A program made the translations under genes and the position numbers. The notes under the pieces are model-generated. The model was not told the DNA's origin. It searched no databases and saw nothing but the letters and a program-made list of their open reading frames with translations. This document shows positions 1 to 8,293 of a DNA stretch of 64,000 nucleotides, piece by piece (positions within the stretch are counted from its first letter, which is position 1; each line of letters begins with the position of its first letter). Source of the DNA: JBBILO01 sp037444855 (GTDB lineage: Bacteria; Patescibacteriota; Microgenomatia; UBA1406; GWC2-37-13); NCBI GenBank assembly GCA_037444855.1, contig JBBILO010000001.1, positions 47,949 to 111,948 of the forward strand. The letters run 5' to 3'.

Positions 1-564
1 CAATTTTCAAAAATTGTTATTATTGTTCCTGCTGTTATTCTTATCGTAGGATTATGGATAAAGTATTCTTCTAATAAGAAAAATTTTTCGTTAGTTGGTC
101 ATTATCCTACGCCAACCTTAGTTAAGTTCTTACCTACTATTTCTCAAAATCAGTTTATTGAAAAATTTAATTTAACTGGACCATTGATTTGTCAATATCA
201 AAACAAAGAGTCATCGGTTTCCGCTTTTGTTAAAAATAAAAAGATTTTTTTTAAGATTGAAGAAAAAACTGGAATAAAAAACTTTCTCGTTAATGATGAC
301 TGTTTATATCTTTGGGAAGAAAAGCAATATTATGGTGAGCGAGCTTGCGGTGTGGGCCATTATCTTAACCTTATAGAATCATTGCCATTTTTTAACCTTA
401 GTGATTTGTTGAAAGAAAGTGAATTTAATAATCAATTTGGAAGAAATTTTGACTTTAATAATTTATTAAACAATTGTCAAAAAAAGGAAGTTAAAGAAGA
501 ATTATTTTCAATTCCTAAAAACGTAATTTTTAAAAACCTTTCTTTTGATCAAATTGATAAATAA
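1..564 (+). CDS. Membrane-anchored protein of unknown function, 5' end outside window
   Basis: The reading frame is open from the first base, so the gene begins before the window. The visible product is about 187 residues. It opens with a hydrophobic stretch (residues about 4-20, rich in Ile and Val) that looks like one membrane anchor, followed by a Lys/Asn-rich linker and a soluble domain with two Cys near the middle and one near the end. A TTG at 184 could be read as a start, but the anchor upstream is in the same frame, so 184 is an internal codon. I recognise no family. The stop is four bases from the 3' end of the convergent 5S rRNA gene. Function unknown; a single-pass surface or envelope protein is inferred from the anchor only. 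Confidence 0.6.
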   Translation, partial: QFSKIVIIVPAVILIVGLWIKYSSNKKNFSLVGHYPTPTLVKFLPTISQNQFIEKFNLTGPLICQYQNKESSVSAFVKNKKIFFKIEEKTGIKNFLVNDDCLYLWEEKQYYGERACGVGHYLNLIESLPFFNLSDLLKESEFNNQFGRNFDFNNLLNNCQKKEVKEELFSIPKNVIFKNLSFDQIDK

Positions 565-567
565 AAA

Positions 568-691
568 TGCCCGGGCAACGACCTACTTTCCCGTCTCCGA
601 GTTGGGAGAGAGTATCATCGGCGCTGACTAGTTTCACGACCTTGTTCGGGATGGAAAAGGGTGGGTCCTAGTCGCTTCAGTCACCCAGGCA
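568..691 (-). rRNA. rrf: 5S ribosomal RNA (solitary)
   Basis: The minus strand reads as a 124-nt 5S rRNA. The ends pair as a terminal helix (UGCCUGGG with CCCGGGCA, one G-U pair), and the core includes the conserved stretches CCCGAAC (CAUCCCGAACAAGG context), GCGCCGAUGAUACU and the loop E/helix IV region near the 3' end. No 16S or 23S gene lies on either side, so this copy is unlinked from the rest of the rRNA operon. A run of five T follows the 3' end as a likely simple terminator. It has its own promoter immediately upstream (positions 697-725). Confidence 0.93.
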
Positions 692-696
692 AATTT

Positions 697-725
697 ATTA
701 TACAATTTTTATATAATAATATCAA
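697..725 (-). promoter_or_regulatory. Promoter of 5S rRNA
   Basis: On the minus strand, TTGATA (725-720), a 17-bp spacer and TATAAT (702-697) precede the 5S gene. The -10 ends five bases before the mature 5' end, so transcription would start at or within a base or two of the 5S sequence. The -35 hexamer overlaps the start codon of the divergent gene at 725. Confidence 0.75.
712..724 (+). promoter_or_regulatory. -10 element of the PH-domain gene, leaderless
   Basis: TATAAT at 712-717 ends seven bases before the ATG at 725; no convincing -35 is seen. The position implies an mRNA starting at the start codon. It lies inside the spacer of the divergent 5S promoter. Confidence 0.55.
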
Positions 726-1249
726 TGAGTATTCTAAAGTCATTTATTATTAAGCCAAAAGTAAAATTTGAATTCCAGCACGACGATGAAGAAATTATTT
801 TTTTAGTTCGTGCCCATCCAATCACTCAAATTTATTGGGTAATTAACGGTTTTCTGATGGGTATTATCATTTTCATTTTAATTAGTGTTTTTTCTGTTTA
901 TTTAACTAGCAAACAGATTGTTTTTATATTTCTTTTTGCCATAGTTTTCATTTTTTCTTATTGGTGGTTTAGTTTTTTATCTTGGTATTTTAATGTTGGG
1001 ATTGTGACAAGTCAACGAGTGATTGATATAGATTTTTATTATTTAACATACAAGGAGATTACTAGTGCTTTGTTAGATAACATTGAAGATATTACTATCA
1101 AATCAGGTGGATTTTTTCCCTCAATTTTTAATTATGGCAATGTTTTTGTTCAAACTGCCGGAACAAAAGTTAATATCGAGTTTATGAACTGCCCACAACC
1201 AGAAAAAATTAAAGAAATCATTAATAACTTGTTACAAAAAAATCAATGA
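725..1249 (+). CDS. PH-domain (bPH_2/YdbS-like) membrane protein
   Basis: The 174-residue product has two hydrophobic segments (about residues 39-60 and 66-88) followed by a beta-rich domain. That arrangement, with the sequence around TSQRVIDIDFYYLTYKEI and an FPSIFNYGNVFVQTAGT strand-turn pattern, is typical of bacterial PH domains of the YdbS/YdbT kind, whose biochemical role is poorly known. A -10 box ends seven bases upstream of the ATG, so the mRNA is probably leaderless. Its stop overlaps the next start (ATGA at 1246-1249), so it heads a tightly coupled operon running to 4544. The family assignment is fairly secure; the function is not. Confidence 0.75.
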   Translation: MSILKSFIIKPKVKFEFQHDDEEIIFLVRAHPITQIYWVINGFLMGIIIFILISVFSVYLTSKQIVFIFLFAIVFIFSYWWFSFLSWYFNVGIVTSQRVIDIDFYYLTYKEITSALLDNIEDITIKSGGFFPSIFNYGNVFVQTAGTKVNIEFMNCPQPEKIKEIINNLLQKNQ

Positions 1250-1440
1250 TTGATCTATTTTTCAAAATTTTTGCTTTTTTTTTCTCTTTTTTCTATCTGT
1301 TGTACGCAATTGTTTTTTTTCAACAATCAAAAGTTTTAGTCAGGACGACTAAAACTGAGATTGATAGATGGGTGCTTCTTATTTCATTCGTTCAGGTACT
1401 GTTAAGTTTTGTATTAATTTTTTATAGTTTTATTTTATGA
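1246..1440 (+). CDS. Small two-helix membrane protein
   Basis: A 64-residue product made of two hydrophobic segments (about 1-25 and 42-63) joined by a short charged loop containing RTTKTEIDR. Its start overlaps the previous stop and its stop overlaps the next start, both as ATGA, so translation of all three genes is coupled. No family is recognised. The size and position suggest a membrane partner of the PH-domain protein or of the following phosphatase-like sensor, but this rests on context alone. Confidence 0.65.
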   Translation: MIDLFFKIFAFFFSFFYLLYAIVFFQQSKVLVRTTKTEIDRWVLLISFVQVLLSFVLIFYSFIL

Positions 1441-3164
1441 TTGATTATCAATTCTCTCTATTTTTAGGCAAGGAAAAAGAAGAAAATAAAGCGGTTTATT
1501 TGGTGGAAAGAAATTTTTTTGCTGTTTTAAAAATAGGAAAAGATCTGTCTAAAGAAGACGGAAAAAAATTCCTACAAGAAGTTTATCAATTAATCACTCA
1601 AGAGCAAGAAATAAGATTAGAAAGACTTGATGAAATTGTTATTGAAGCAATTCAAAAAACTAATTTTTATCTTGAGCCTTCATTAGCGATCGGTCTTTTA
1701 GAAAATGAAATTTTATATTTAAAGACGATTGGGGAGGGAACAATTTTTGTTAAAAGAGGAAAAGAAGGCGGTAAGATTATCGAAGGGACTAAAAGCGCTT
1801 CTGGTTATATCAAAAAGAATGACTGTCTTATTTTTTCCTTTAGCGATTTTTTTCAAAAAATTGATGAAAAAAAGTTAAAGGAGGTTATTGATCAAAAATC
1901 ACCTCTTGAGATCATTGAAAGACTGAGTTTTTATTTTACAGAAAGTGATAATGGATCAACGGCTTTAATTGTTAAATTTTTTCAATCAAAAAAGAATGAA
2001 GATAAAGACGTTATTAGTAACAAGCTAACAGTTGATTGGCAAAAAGTTAAAGAAAAATTTTTGTCTTTCGTCTCTTTTGAACATAAAAATAAATTGGCAC
2101 TTCTTATAATTTTTTTAATAATTTTATTTTTTGGCTATCGACTATCAACAGGATTAATTAAATTCAGTTTTAAGTTCAAACAACAAAAGATTGAAATCAC
2201 TCGTCAGTCAATTGAGAAAAAGTTAAATGAAGCAGAAGACACGGCATTTTACAATATAAAAAAGTCAATTGAGCTGATTAATGAGGCAAAAAATGAGTTG
2301 AGTCAGCTTGAAAAAGAAGTTGACAAGAGGTCAGAAAAAGAGATATTAACGATAAAAAGTTTAATTAATCAAAAAGAGAAAGAAATTTTAAAGAAAGAAG
2401 AAAAAAAGGCCGAAGAGTTTTTTGATCTTGCCATTGCTGAAAAAAATGCAACAGGCAGACGATTTTATCTCAATAATAATCAATTATTAATTTTGGATAA
2501 TAAAAATGGGAGAGTTTATCAATTAAATTTAGAAAAAAAATCAATCGATACTTTTTCCCATTCAAAACTTAAATCCGCCAGTTTAGTGGCCAGTTATGAA
2601 GATAAAATTTTTTTCTTTGATCAAAAAGAGGGTATTTTGCAAATTGGTGAAAATAATCAATTAAAGAAATTAATTGATTTTGATGAAGATTGGGGAAAGG
2701 TGATTGATTTTTGGTTTTATAATGGCAACTTATATCTTTTAGATAAAAAAAATGATGAAGTTTATAAATATCTGGTGACCAGCGATGGTTATTCAGAGAA
2801 AAATTCGTATTTCAAAAGCGGTGAGGCGGTTAATTTAGAAGAGGTTAACTCAATGGCCATCGATGCTTCAATTTATTTAGGCTTTACTGATTATATTTTA
2901 AAGTACACTTCTGGAATCAAAGAAAGTTTTAATATGAGTTTTCCAACAACAGCGATTCAAGTAAAAAAAATTTATACTGATAAGAATCTAGAACAATTGT
3001 TTGTTTGGGATAAAAAAAATTCTTCGGTTTATCTTTTTTCTAAAAAAGGCGATTATCAACAGACAATTAAATCTTCTTTTTTATCCCAAGCCGATGATTT
3101 TGTTGTTTATAACAAAAAGGTTTTTCTTCTTTTAGGAGGAAAAATTTTTGCTATTGAGCTATGA
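1437..3164 (+). CDS. Membrane protein: degenerate PP2C-like N-domain, TM, coiled coil, beta-propeller-like C-domain
   Basis: The 575-residue product has four parts. Residues 1-185 follow the strand order of PP2C/SpoIIE-type phosphatases (an FAVLKIG segment, then YLKTIGEGTIFVKRG, then DCLIFSFSDFF, then STALIVKFF), but the metal-binding Asp residues are not evident: the usual GDS reads GEG. It is therefore probably a pseudo-phosphatase. Residues about 217-237 form one membrane helix. Residues about 245-330 are a charged coiled coil, and the rest shows repeated short strands like a beta-propeller, presumably extracellular. It sits directly before a sigma factor gene with a 4-base overlap, so a role in sensing and relaying an envelope signal is a reasonable inference. 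The PP2C resemblance is by eye and moderate. Confidence 0.55.
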   Translation: MIDYQFSLFLGKEKEENKAVYLVERNFFAVLKIGKDLSKEDGKKFLQEVYQLITQEQEIRLERLDEIVIEAIQKTNFYLEPSLAIGLLENEILYLKTIGEGTIFVKRGKEGGKIIEGTKSASGYIKKNDCLIFSFSDFFQKIDEKKLKEVIDQKSPLEIIERLSFYFTESDNGSTALIVKFFQSKKNEDKDVISNKLTVDWQKVKEKFLSFVSFEHKNKLALLIIFLIILFFGYRLSTGLIKFSFKFKQQKIEITRQSIEKKLNEAEDTAFYNIKKSIELINEAKNELSQLEKEVDKRSEKEILTIKSLINQKEKEILKKEEKKAEEFFDLAIAEKNATGRRFYLNNNQLLILDNKNGRVYQLNLEKKSIDTFSHSKLKSASLVASYEDKIFFFDQKEGILQIGENNQLKKLIDFDEDWGKVIDFWFYNGNLYLLDKKNDEVYKYLVTSDGYSEKNSYFKSGEAVNLEEVNSMAIDASIYLGFTDYILKYTSGIKESFNMSFPTTAIQVKKIYTDKNLEQLFVWDKKNSSVYLFSKKGDYQQTIKSSFLSQADDFVVYNKKVFLLLGGKIFAIEL

Positions 3165-3709
3165 AAAAGTTATCGGAGCAATTATTAGTAAAAAAAATTA
3201 TTGAGAAAGACGAGCGGGCGTTTAATTTTTTTTACCATAAAAACGAAAAAGCAATTTTTAATTTTATTAAGAGAAAAATTGGCGATGAAGGAGTAGCAAA
3301 AGAAATAACTCAGGAAGTTTTTCTCTCCTTTTTAGAAGGTTTACGTGACTTTCATTTTCAAGCGTCTCTTAAAGCTTATCTTTATAGTATTGCGAAAAAT
3401 AAAGTAGTTGATTATTATCGAAAAAACAAAATCAAGAGAATTCTTTTTTCTCATCTACCAAACTTTTTAGTTGAAGGAGTAAACATTTTTTTAATGGAGG
3501 ATGAGATAGAAAAGAAAGAAGTGAAAAAAAGAATTGAAAAAGTTTTTCGTTTATTGCCAAAGGATTATCAAGGGATTTTGCGACTAAAATATATAGAGAA
3601 CGTGAAAGTAAAACAAATTGCCAAAAGGTTGAAGATGACTTTTAAAGCGACGGAAAGCCTTTTGTTTCGAGCAAGAAAAGCTTTTATTAAGTTATATCGA
3701 TCGATTTAA
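3161..3709 (+). CDS. ECF-type sigma-70 family RNA polymerase sigma factor
   Basis: The 182-residue product has the two-domain ECF layout. Sigma region 2 spans residues about 20-90 (YHKNEKAIFNFIKRKIGD, then EITQEVFLSFLEGL, then YLYSIAKNKVVDYYRKNK). Region 4 spans about 125-180 (LPKDYQGILRLKYIENVKVKQIAKRLKMTFKATESLLFRARKAF pattern, a helix-turn-helix). It would redirect RNA polymerase to a specific promoter set. The start overlaps the upstream stop (ATGA), and the next gene starts on the last base of its stop. An upstream membrane sensor and a downstream small membrane protein give the usual sensor/sigma/anti-sigma setting. The sigma call is secure; the regulon is unknown. Confidence 0.9.
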   Translation: MKKLSEQLLVKKIIEKDERAFNFFYHKNEKAIFNFIKRKIGDEGVAKEITQEVFLSFLEGLRDFHFQASLKAYLYSIAKNKVVDYYRKNKIKRILFSHLPNFLVEGVNIFLMEDEIEKKEVKKRIEKVFRLLPKDYQGILRLKYIENVKVKQIAKRLKMTFKATESLLFRARKAFIKLYRSI

Positions 3710-3942
3710 TGAAAACAAAAACAATTAATTGGGGAAAAAAAATTAATGAAGTTTTTTATATTCAACCGAATAATTTAGAGTGCTTGCCTTTGACCAATTT
3801 TTATAAAAAAATAGTTTCCCGATTAAAGATAATGCCTTTTTTTATCATTGTCCCCTTATCAATTTTATTAAGCATTTTTTCTTATTTATTATTAGGTTAT
3901 TTTTTAATTAAACTAGTGAGTTTTTTTCAAAAGATTATTTGA
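3709..3942 (+). CDS. Small single-pass membrane protein, candidate anti-sigma factor
   Basis: A 77-residue product with a soluble N-terminal half (about 40 residues, with IQPNNLECLPLTNFY) and one or two closely spaced hydrophobic segments (about 43-74). The start overlaps the sigma factor stop (TAATG), as is common for sigma/anti-sigma pairs. There is no zinc-binding HxxxCxxC motif, so it is not a classical ZAS-type anti-sigma factor. The role is inferred from gene order and topology only. Confidence 0.5.
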   Translation: MKTKTINWGKKINEVFYIQPNNLECLPLTNFYKKIVSRLKIMPFFIIVPLSILLSIFSYLLLGYFLIKLVSFFQKII

Positions 3943-4544
3943 TGAAATTAATCACTGAAATTTTAACTTCATTATTTTTCGTTTTTTATTATCTAATTCA
4001 ACTAATTTTTTATCCTTATCAAGCAATGCGAAAAATCAGCCAAGAAAAAGATGAGAATCAGATTTATTTGGTTTTCTTTTTAGTTTTCCTTTACCTAAAG
4101 TTTGCCTATTTTTTAAAAAACGACACCTATCCAGCGACAATTTTATTTGCAGTTTTTTTAATAGTTTTTCTCTCTACGATTAGTTTTTTTTATTTTTTAT
4201 CAAAATTTTTTAATAAAAAAATTAAGTTTCGTCCTTTTGTTTTTACTTTTTCCTATGCTCTTTTTCCAACATTAATCTGGTATGGATTTAATTCGCTTCT
4301 TTACATTCTTTTACCTCCTCCAAGGACGAGTTCAATTTTAGGTATTAGTTTCAGTCTTTTCTATCTGACAATTTCTTTTTCGCTTTTGTTTTGGAAGGTA
4401 ATTTTATCTTATTTAGCGATTCGTTTTAGCAGCGGATTTCATTTCTTCCGGATATTTTATTTTATCCTTTTATATTTTTTAACCTTTCTTCCTATTTTTC
4501 TTCTTCTTAATTATTTTCGATTATTTTATGTGCCGATGGTTTAG
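3942..4544 (+). CDS. Yip1-like multi-pass membrane protein
   Basis: The product of about 200 residues is strongly hydrophobic with five likely membrane helices. An N-terminal amphipathic stretch (FYYLIQLIFYPYQAMRKI) is typical of Yip1/YIP1-family bacterial membrane proteins, where a P near the start of the first helix precedes a short cytosolic loop. I chose ATG 3942, which overlaps the previous stop (TGATG), over the TTG one codon upstream. It is the last gene of the operon beginning at 725. Family assignment is tentative and the function is unknown. Confidence 0.55.
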   Translation: MKLITEILTSLFFVFYYLIQLIFYPYQAMRKISQEKDENQIYLVFFLVFLYLKFAYFLKNDTYPATILFAVFLIVFLSTISFFYFLSKFFNKKIKFRPFVFTFSYALFPTLIWYGFNSLLYILLPPPRTSSILGISFSLFYLTISFSLLFWKVILSYLAIRFSSGFHFFRIFYFILLYFLTFLPIFLLLNYFRLFYVPMV

Positions 4545-4635
4545 AAGAATATTCCCATTAAAGACAACCCTCGACGCAAAAACTCTCTTTAATAGTTTAA
4601 AAAATGATTCTTCCTTCTTCTTCGTCTAATATATT

Positions 4636-5754
4636 ATGAAATTATCCCAATTTAAATCCCCAAAAGAACGACGTGAGTTTTTGGAGCAAAAACTAAAAAT
4701 TTCTCTTTCAAAAATTTCCCAGGCCTTTGTTGATGAAGAAAAAGATATCCATTGCGAAAATTTGATTGGGGAAACCACTTTGCCATTAGGTGTTGCCGGC
4801 CCGCTCTTAATTTCTTATCAAGAAAAAAGAAATGAATATTATCTTCCATTGGCAACGACTGAAGGGGCTTTAGTGGCTTCAGTTAATCGAGGCTGCAAAG
4901 CGATTACGTTATCAGGAGGCACTAATATTTTTGTTGAAGACAATGGGATTACCCGCGGACCGGTTTTTGAGACAAAAAATCTCGAAGAATCTTTTGCTTT
5001 AAAAAAATTCATCGAGGAAAATTTTTCTTTGATTAAAAAAGAAGCTGAAAAAACTTCTTCTCACCTCAAACTTTTGCGATATGAGATTAAAATCATTGGT
5101 CATTTAGTGTATCTTCGTTTTTTTTATGATACTGATTTGGCAATGGGGATGAATATGGCAACTATTGCTACCCAGGCGATTGTTAATTTGATCGAAGAAA
5201 AAACAAAAATAAAATGTATCGCTATTGCCGGCAATTTTGATCTTGATAAAAAAGCCGCTTGGTTAAATTTTTCTTCACCTCGGGGACTATCAGGATGGGG
5301 AGAAGTGTTTCTTTCTAATGAGATTTTAAAATCAGTTTTGAAAACCACCAAAGAAAAAATTTATCAAGTCTGGTCAGATAAAAATCTTCAAGGATCAATC
5401 ATTTCTGGGAGCTTAGGTTTTAACGGCCATTTTGCCAATATTATGGCTGCTTTTTTTGCCGCAACCGGCCAAGACTTAGCCCATGTGGTTGAAGGGAGCT
5501 TAGGAATAACCACAGCAAGAGTTGATAAAAATGGTTTATATTTTTCAATTTATTTACCATCAATTGTTTTAGGGATGATTGGCGGTGGAACAAAATTATC
5601 AGCTAAAAAAGAAGCAATTGCTATTACAAAAGCAAAAGATAAAAAGGAACTGGCATCGATTTTAGTGGGTGGAGTATTAGCTGGTGAAATTTCTCTTTTA
5701 GCTTCATTAGCTGAGGGGACGTTGGCTTGTTCTCATCAACGATTAGGAAGATAA
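4636..5754 (+). CDS. hmgA: 3-hydroxy-3-methylglutaryl-CoA reductase (HMG-CoA reductase)
   Basis: Reduces HMG-CoA to mevalonate, the committed step of the mevalonate pathway, in the cytosol. The 372-residue product lacks membrane segments, as in archaeal class I-type enzymes. Visible motifs are ENLIGETTLPLGVAGP (41-56), TTEGALVASVNRG with the catalytic Glu76, DLAMGMNMAT (167-176), the catalytic Lys in FDLDKKAAW (about 205), GQD with Asp280, GMIGGGTKL near 313-321, and the His in SHQRLGR (H367). The C-terminal HNRS segment of eukaryotic enzymes is absent. It opens a seven-gene same-strand mevalonate cluster. A TCTAAT box lies just before the ATG, but no good -35 is seen. Confidence 0.95.
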   Translation: MKLSQFKSPKERREFLEQKLKISLSKISQAFVDEEKDIHCENLIGETTLPLGVAGPLLISYQEKRNEYYLPLATTEGALVASVNRGCKAITLSGGTNIFVEDNGITRGPVFETKNLEESFALKKFIEENFSLIKKEAEKTSSHLKLLRYEIKIIGHLVYLRFFYDTDLAMGMNMATIATQAIVNLIEEKTKIKCIAIAGNFDLDKKAAWLNFSSPRGLSGWGEVFLSNEILKSVLKTTKEKIYQVWSDKNLQGSIISGSLGFNGHFANIMAAFFAATGQDLAHVVEGSLGITTARVDKNGLYFSIYLPSIVLGMIGGGTKLSAKKEAIAITKAKDKKELASILVGGVLAGEISLLASLAEGTLACSHQRLGR

Positions 5755-5769
5755 AATTTAAATTTATCT

Positions 5770-6792
5770 ATGATAGGAATTGTTTCTTATGGATTTTATT
5801 TACCAAAATATCGAATAAAAACAGAAGAAATTGCCAATCAATGGGGAAAAAATCCTGAAGAAATTAAAAAATCATTACTAATTAAGGAAAAAGCAGTTTC
5901 TTCTTTTGATGAAGATTCTTTGACAATGGCTTATGAAGCTAGTTCGATGGCTTTATCTAATTTTAATGATGAATTATCAAAAATTAAAATTGTCTTTTTT
6001 GGTTCAGAAACACCGGTCTATGCGGTTAATCCAACCTCAACCATTTTAGCTGAGTTTTTAGGGATTGAAAAAAATTATCTCGCTCTTGATCATCAATTTG
6101 CCTGTAAAGCGGCCACAGGTGCGATGATCTCTGCCTTAGGTTTGATAAAAAGCGGTTTTTCCGAGTATGCTTTAGTTTGCGCTTCAGATAAAGCAACAGC
6201 AAAGACCCATGATGCTTTGGAATACACCGCCGCCTCAGGAGCCGTCAGTTTAATTTTGGGAAAAAAGGACGTTTTATTAGAAGTGGTTGATTATACTTCT
6301 TACTCCTCAGACACGCCTGATTTTTGGCGACGAGAAGGGATTAGGTTTCCCAGTCATGGGGGTCGATTTACCGGTAAACCTTCATACTTTACCCATATTA
6401 TTAGTGCATCAAAAAAACTTTTAGAAAAAAACAAAATGACTGTCAAAGATATTAATTATGGAGTTTTTCATATGCCCAATGGCAAGTTTCCTCAGGAAGT
6501 GGCTAAAGTTTTAGGATTTTCTGAATATCAAATTAAAGATAGTCTGGTTGTCTTTTTTCTTGGCAATTCTTACAGCGCTTCAGCTTTGATGGGTCTTATG
6601 GCCGTTTTAGATAAGGCGAAAGCTGGAGACTTAATCTTTTTTGCTTCCTATGGTTCTGGAGCTGGTTCAGATGCTTTTATTTTTAAAGTGACTCAAGAGA
6701 TTGAGAAAAAAAGACAAAATTTTTCAAAAATTTTAACCAACAAAAAATATATTGATTATGCTACTTATTTAAAGTTTATGAAGATAATTTAA
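5770..6792 (+). CDS. hmgS: Hydroxymethylglutaryl-CoA synthase, archaeal type
   Basis: Condenses acetyl-CoA with acetoacetyl-CoA to HMG-CoA. The 340-residue size and the lack of eukaryotic extensions match archaeal enzymes. The catalytic triad is visible: Glu80 in FFGSETPVYAVNP, the nucleophile Cys112 in QFACKAATGA, and His234 in GVFHMPNGKFP. A thiolase-fold core (FASYGSGAGSDAF near the end) is present. It starts 15 bases after the reductase and shares its last base with the thiolase start (TAATG). Archaeal HMG-CoA synthase, thiolase and a DUF35 protein form one complex that channels acetoacetyl-CoA, and the same three genes follow one another here. Confidence 0.95.
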   Translation: MIGIVSYGFYLPKYRIKTEEIANQWGKNPEEIKKSLLIKEKAVSSFDEDSLTMAYEASSMALSNFNDELSKIKIVFFGSETPVYAVNPTSTILAEFLGIEKNYLALDHQFACKAATGAMISALGLIKSGFSEYALVCASDKATAKTHDALEYTAASGAVSLILGKKDVLLEVVDYTSYSSDTPDFWRREGIRFPSHGGRFTGKPSYFTHIISASKKLLEKNKMTVKDINYGVFHMPNGKFPQEVAKVLGFSEYQIKDSLVVFFLGNSYSASALMGLMAVLDKAKAGDLIFFASYGSGAGSDAFIFKVTQEIEKKRQNFSKILTNKKYIDYATYLKFMKII

Positions 6793-7943
6793 TGATTTCA
6801 GTTATTGGTTTTTATCAAACAAAATTTGGTGAATTGTGGGAGAAATCACTTTTTGATTTAGTCGAAGAAACAATTTCTTTTATTTTAAGAGAAAATCAAC
6901 TATCAATTGAAGAGATAGACGCGATTTTTTTTGGCAATATGCTTTCTGGTGTTTTGGAAAACAATCTTCATTCAGCAGCAAAAATTGCTGAAATTATTAA
7001 AAAAAATATTCCAATTTTTCGTATCGAATCAGCCTGTGCTTCTGGAGGAGTGGCTTTTTATTTAGCTAAACAATATTTAGAGGCTAATTCAAATAAAACC
7101 GTTTTGGTAATTGGCGCAGAAAAGATGACTGATTTCTCACCCGAGGAAATTACTCAGGCTTTAGCAGGTGCTGCCTCCGGTGATGAACAGGAAGTTGGTT
7201 TAACTTTTCCAGGAGCTTATGCGCTGATGGCTAATTTTTATCTTCAAAAATATCATTATTCTGAAAGAAATTTAGCTTATGTAGCTGTCAAAAATCATTT
7301 CCATGGTAGTTTAAATAAAAAAGCTCATTTTCAAAAAAAAATTACTCTTGATGATGTATTAAAAAGCGCTTACGTTGCTTATCCGATAAAGGTCTTAGAT
7401 TCCTCATCCATTTCTGATGGCGCCGCCGGTTTAATCTTGACTAACGATAGAGATTTGCTAAAAAAAACAAAATATCAGGTGAAAGTTCTTGCTTCAGAAA
7501 TGGCGACCGACTCGATTTCTTTGATGGAGAGAGAAAAAATTGATGAGATAAAGGCAACAAAAATTGCTGCTAAAAAAGCTTTTTTTTCAGCAAAAGTTGA
7601 TCAAAAGGATATTCAAGTGGCTGAAGTTCATGACTGTTTTACCATTGCTGAAATTTTAGCCATGGAGGATTTAGGATTTTGGAAAAAAGGTGAAGGTGGA
7701 AAAAGAGTTAAAGATCAAGAAACAATGTTGGGAAATGGTGGTAAATTAATTGTTAATTCTTCTGGTGGATTAAAAGCCGCCGGTCATCCGGTTGGCGCCA
7801 CCGGTGTCAAACAAATAGGTGAGATTTATTTACAATTAACTAATCAAGCGGTTAATCGACAAGTAAAAAATGCTCGTTTTGGCCTTGCTCATAATATCGG
7901 TGGCAGTGGAGGGACTGCAGTGGTGACGATATTAGCCAGTTAG
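6792..7943 (+). CDS. Acetyl-CoA acetyltransferase (thiolase), archaeal type
   Basis: Joins two acetyl-CoA to acetoacetyl-CoA, the first step of the pathway. The 383-residue product carries the acylated Cys82 in ESACASGGVA, EVHDCFTIAE in the middle, the His in GGLKAAGHPVGATG and the C-terminal GSGGTAV. The second active-site Cys of bacterial thiolases (CxG near the C-terminus) is replaced by NIGGSGG, as is usual in the archaeal branch that works with HMG-CoA synthase and DUF35. It starts inside the stop of the synthase gene, which supports co-translation. This branch belongs to the SCP2-like thiolases, so precise substrate use is inferred from context. Confidence 0.92.
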   Translation: MISVIGFYQTKFGELWEKSLFDLVEETISFILRENQLSIEEIDAIFFGNMLSGVLENNLHSAAKIAEIIKKNIPIFRIESACASGGVAFYLAKQYLEANSNKTVLVIGAEKMTDFSPEEITQALAGAASGDEQEVGLTFPGAYALMANFYLQKYHYSERNLAYVAVKNHFHGSLNKKAHFQKKITLDDVLKSAYVAYPIKVLDSSSISDGAAGLILTNDRDLLKKTKYQVKVLASEMATDSISLMEREKIDEIKATKIAAKKAFFSAKVDQKDIQVAEVHDCFTIAEILAMEDLGFWKKGEGGKRVKDQETMLGNGGKLIVNSSGGLKAAGHPVGATGVKQIGEIYLQLTNQAVNRQVKNARFGLAHNIGGSGGTAVVTILAS

Positions 7944-7985
7944 TAAGAAATTTTTATTTTTAATTTTAAATTTTAAATTTCTAAT

Positions 7986-8288
7986 ATGGTTAGTCCAGTA
8001 AAAATTTGGCGACGGCAAAAAAAGATTAGGCAGATTTTAGGAAAAAAAGGTAAGATCATTACCTTGACCAAGGTTTATGTTGCCGGATCCGATTTTAAGA
8101 AGTACGCTCCTTACTATCTTGTTTTGGTAGAATTAGAAGATAAGAAAAAGATTATTGCTCAATTAGTCGAGTCTGAAGATGATAAGGATTTATTTGGAAA
8201 AAAAGTGAAAGTTATTCTTCGGCGGATAAGAGAGATTAGCGAAGAGGATGTCATTCCATATGGAATAAAGGTGAAAATAATTGAATAA
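7986..8288 (+). CDS. DUF35 OB-fold protein, thiolase/HMG-CoA synthase partner
   Basis: The 100-residue product begins with a basic helix (SPVKIWRRQKKIRQ) and continues as an OB-fold-like strand pattern (GKIITLTKVYVAG, then YYLVLVELEDKKKIIAQLV, then GKKVKVILRRI). In archaea a DUF35 protein bridges thiolase and HMG-CoA synthase and holds the CoA arm. Archaeal members normally carry an N-terminal rubredoxin-like zinc ribbon with four Cys; this protein has no cysteine at all, so only the helix and OB domain remain. The gene lies between the thiolase and mevalonate kinase genes, six bases before the latter. Identification rests on context plus strand pattern. Confidence 0.8.
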   Translation: MVSPVKIWRRQKKIRQILGKKGKIITLTKVYVAGSDFKKYAPYYLVLVELEDKKKIIAQLVESEDDKDLFGKKVKVILRRIREISEEDVIPYGIKVKIIE

Positions 8289-8293
8289 ATTTT

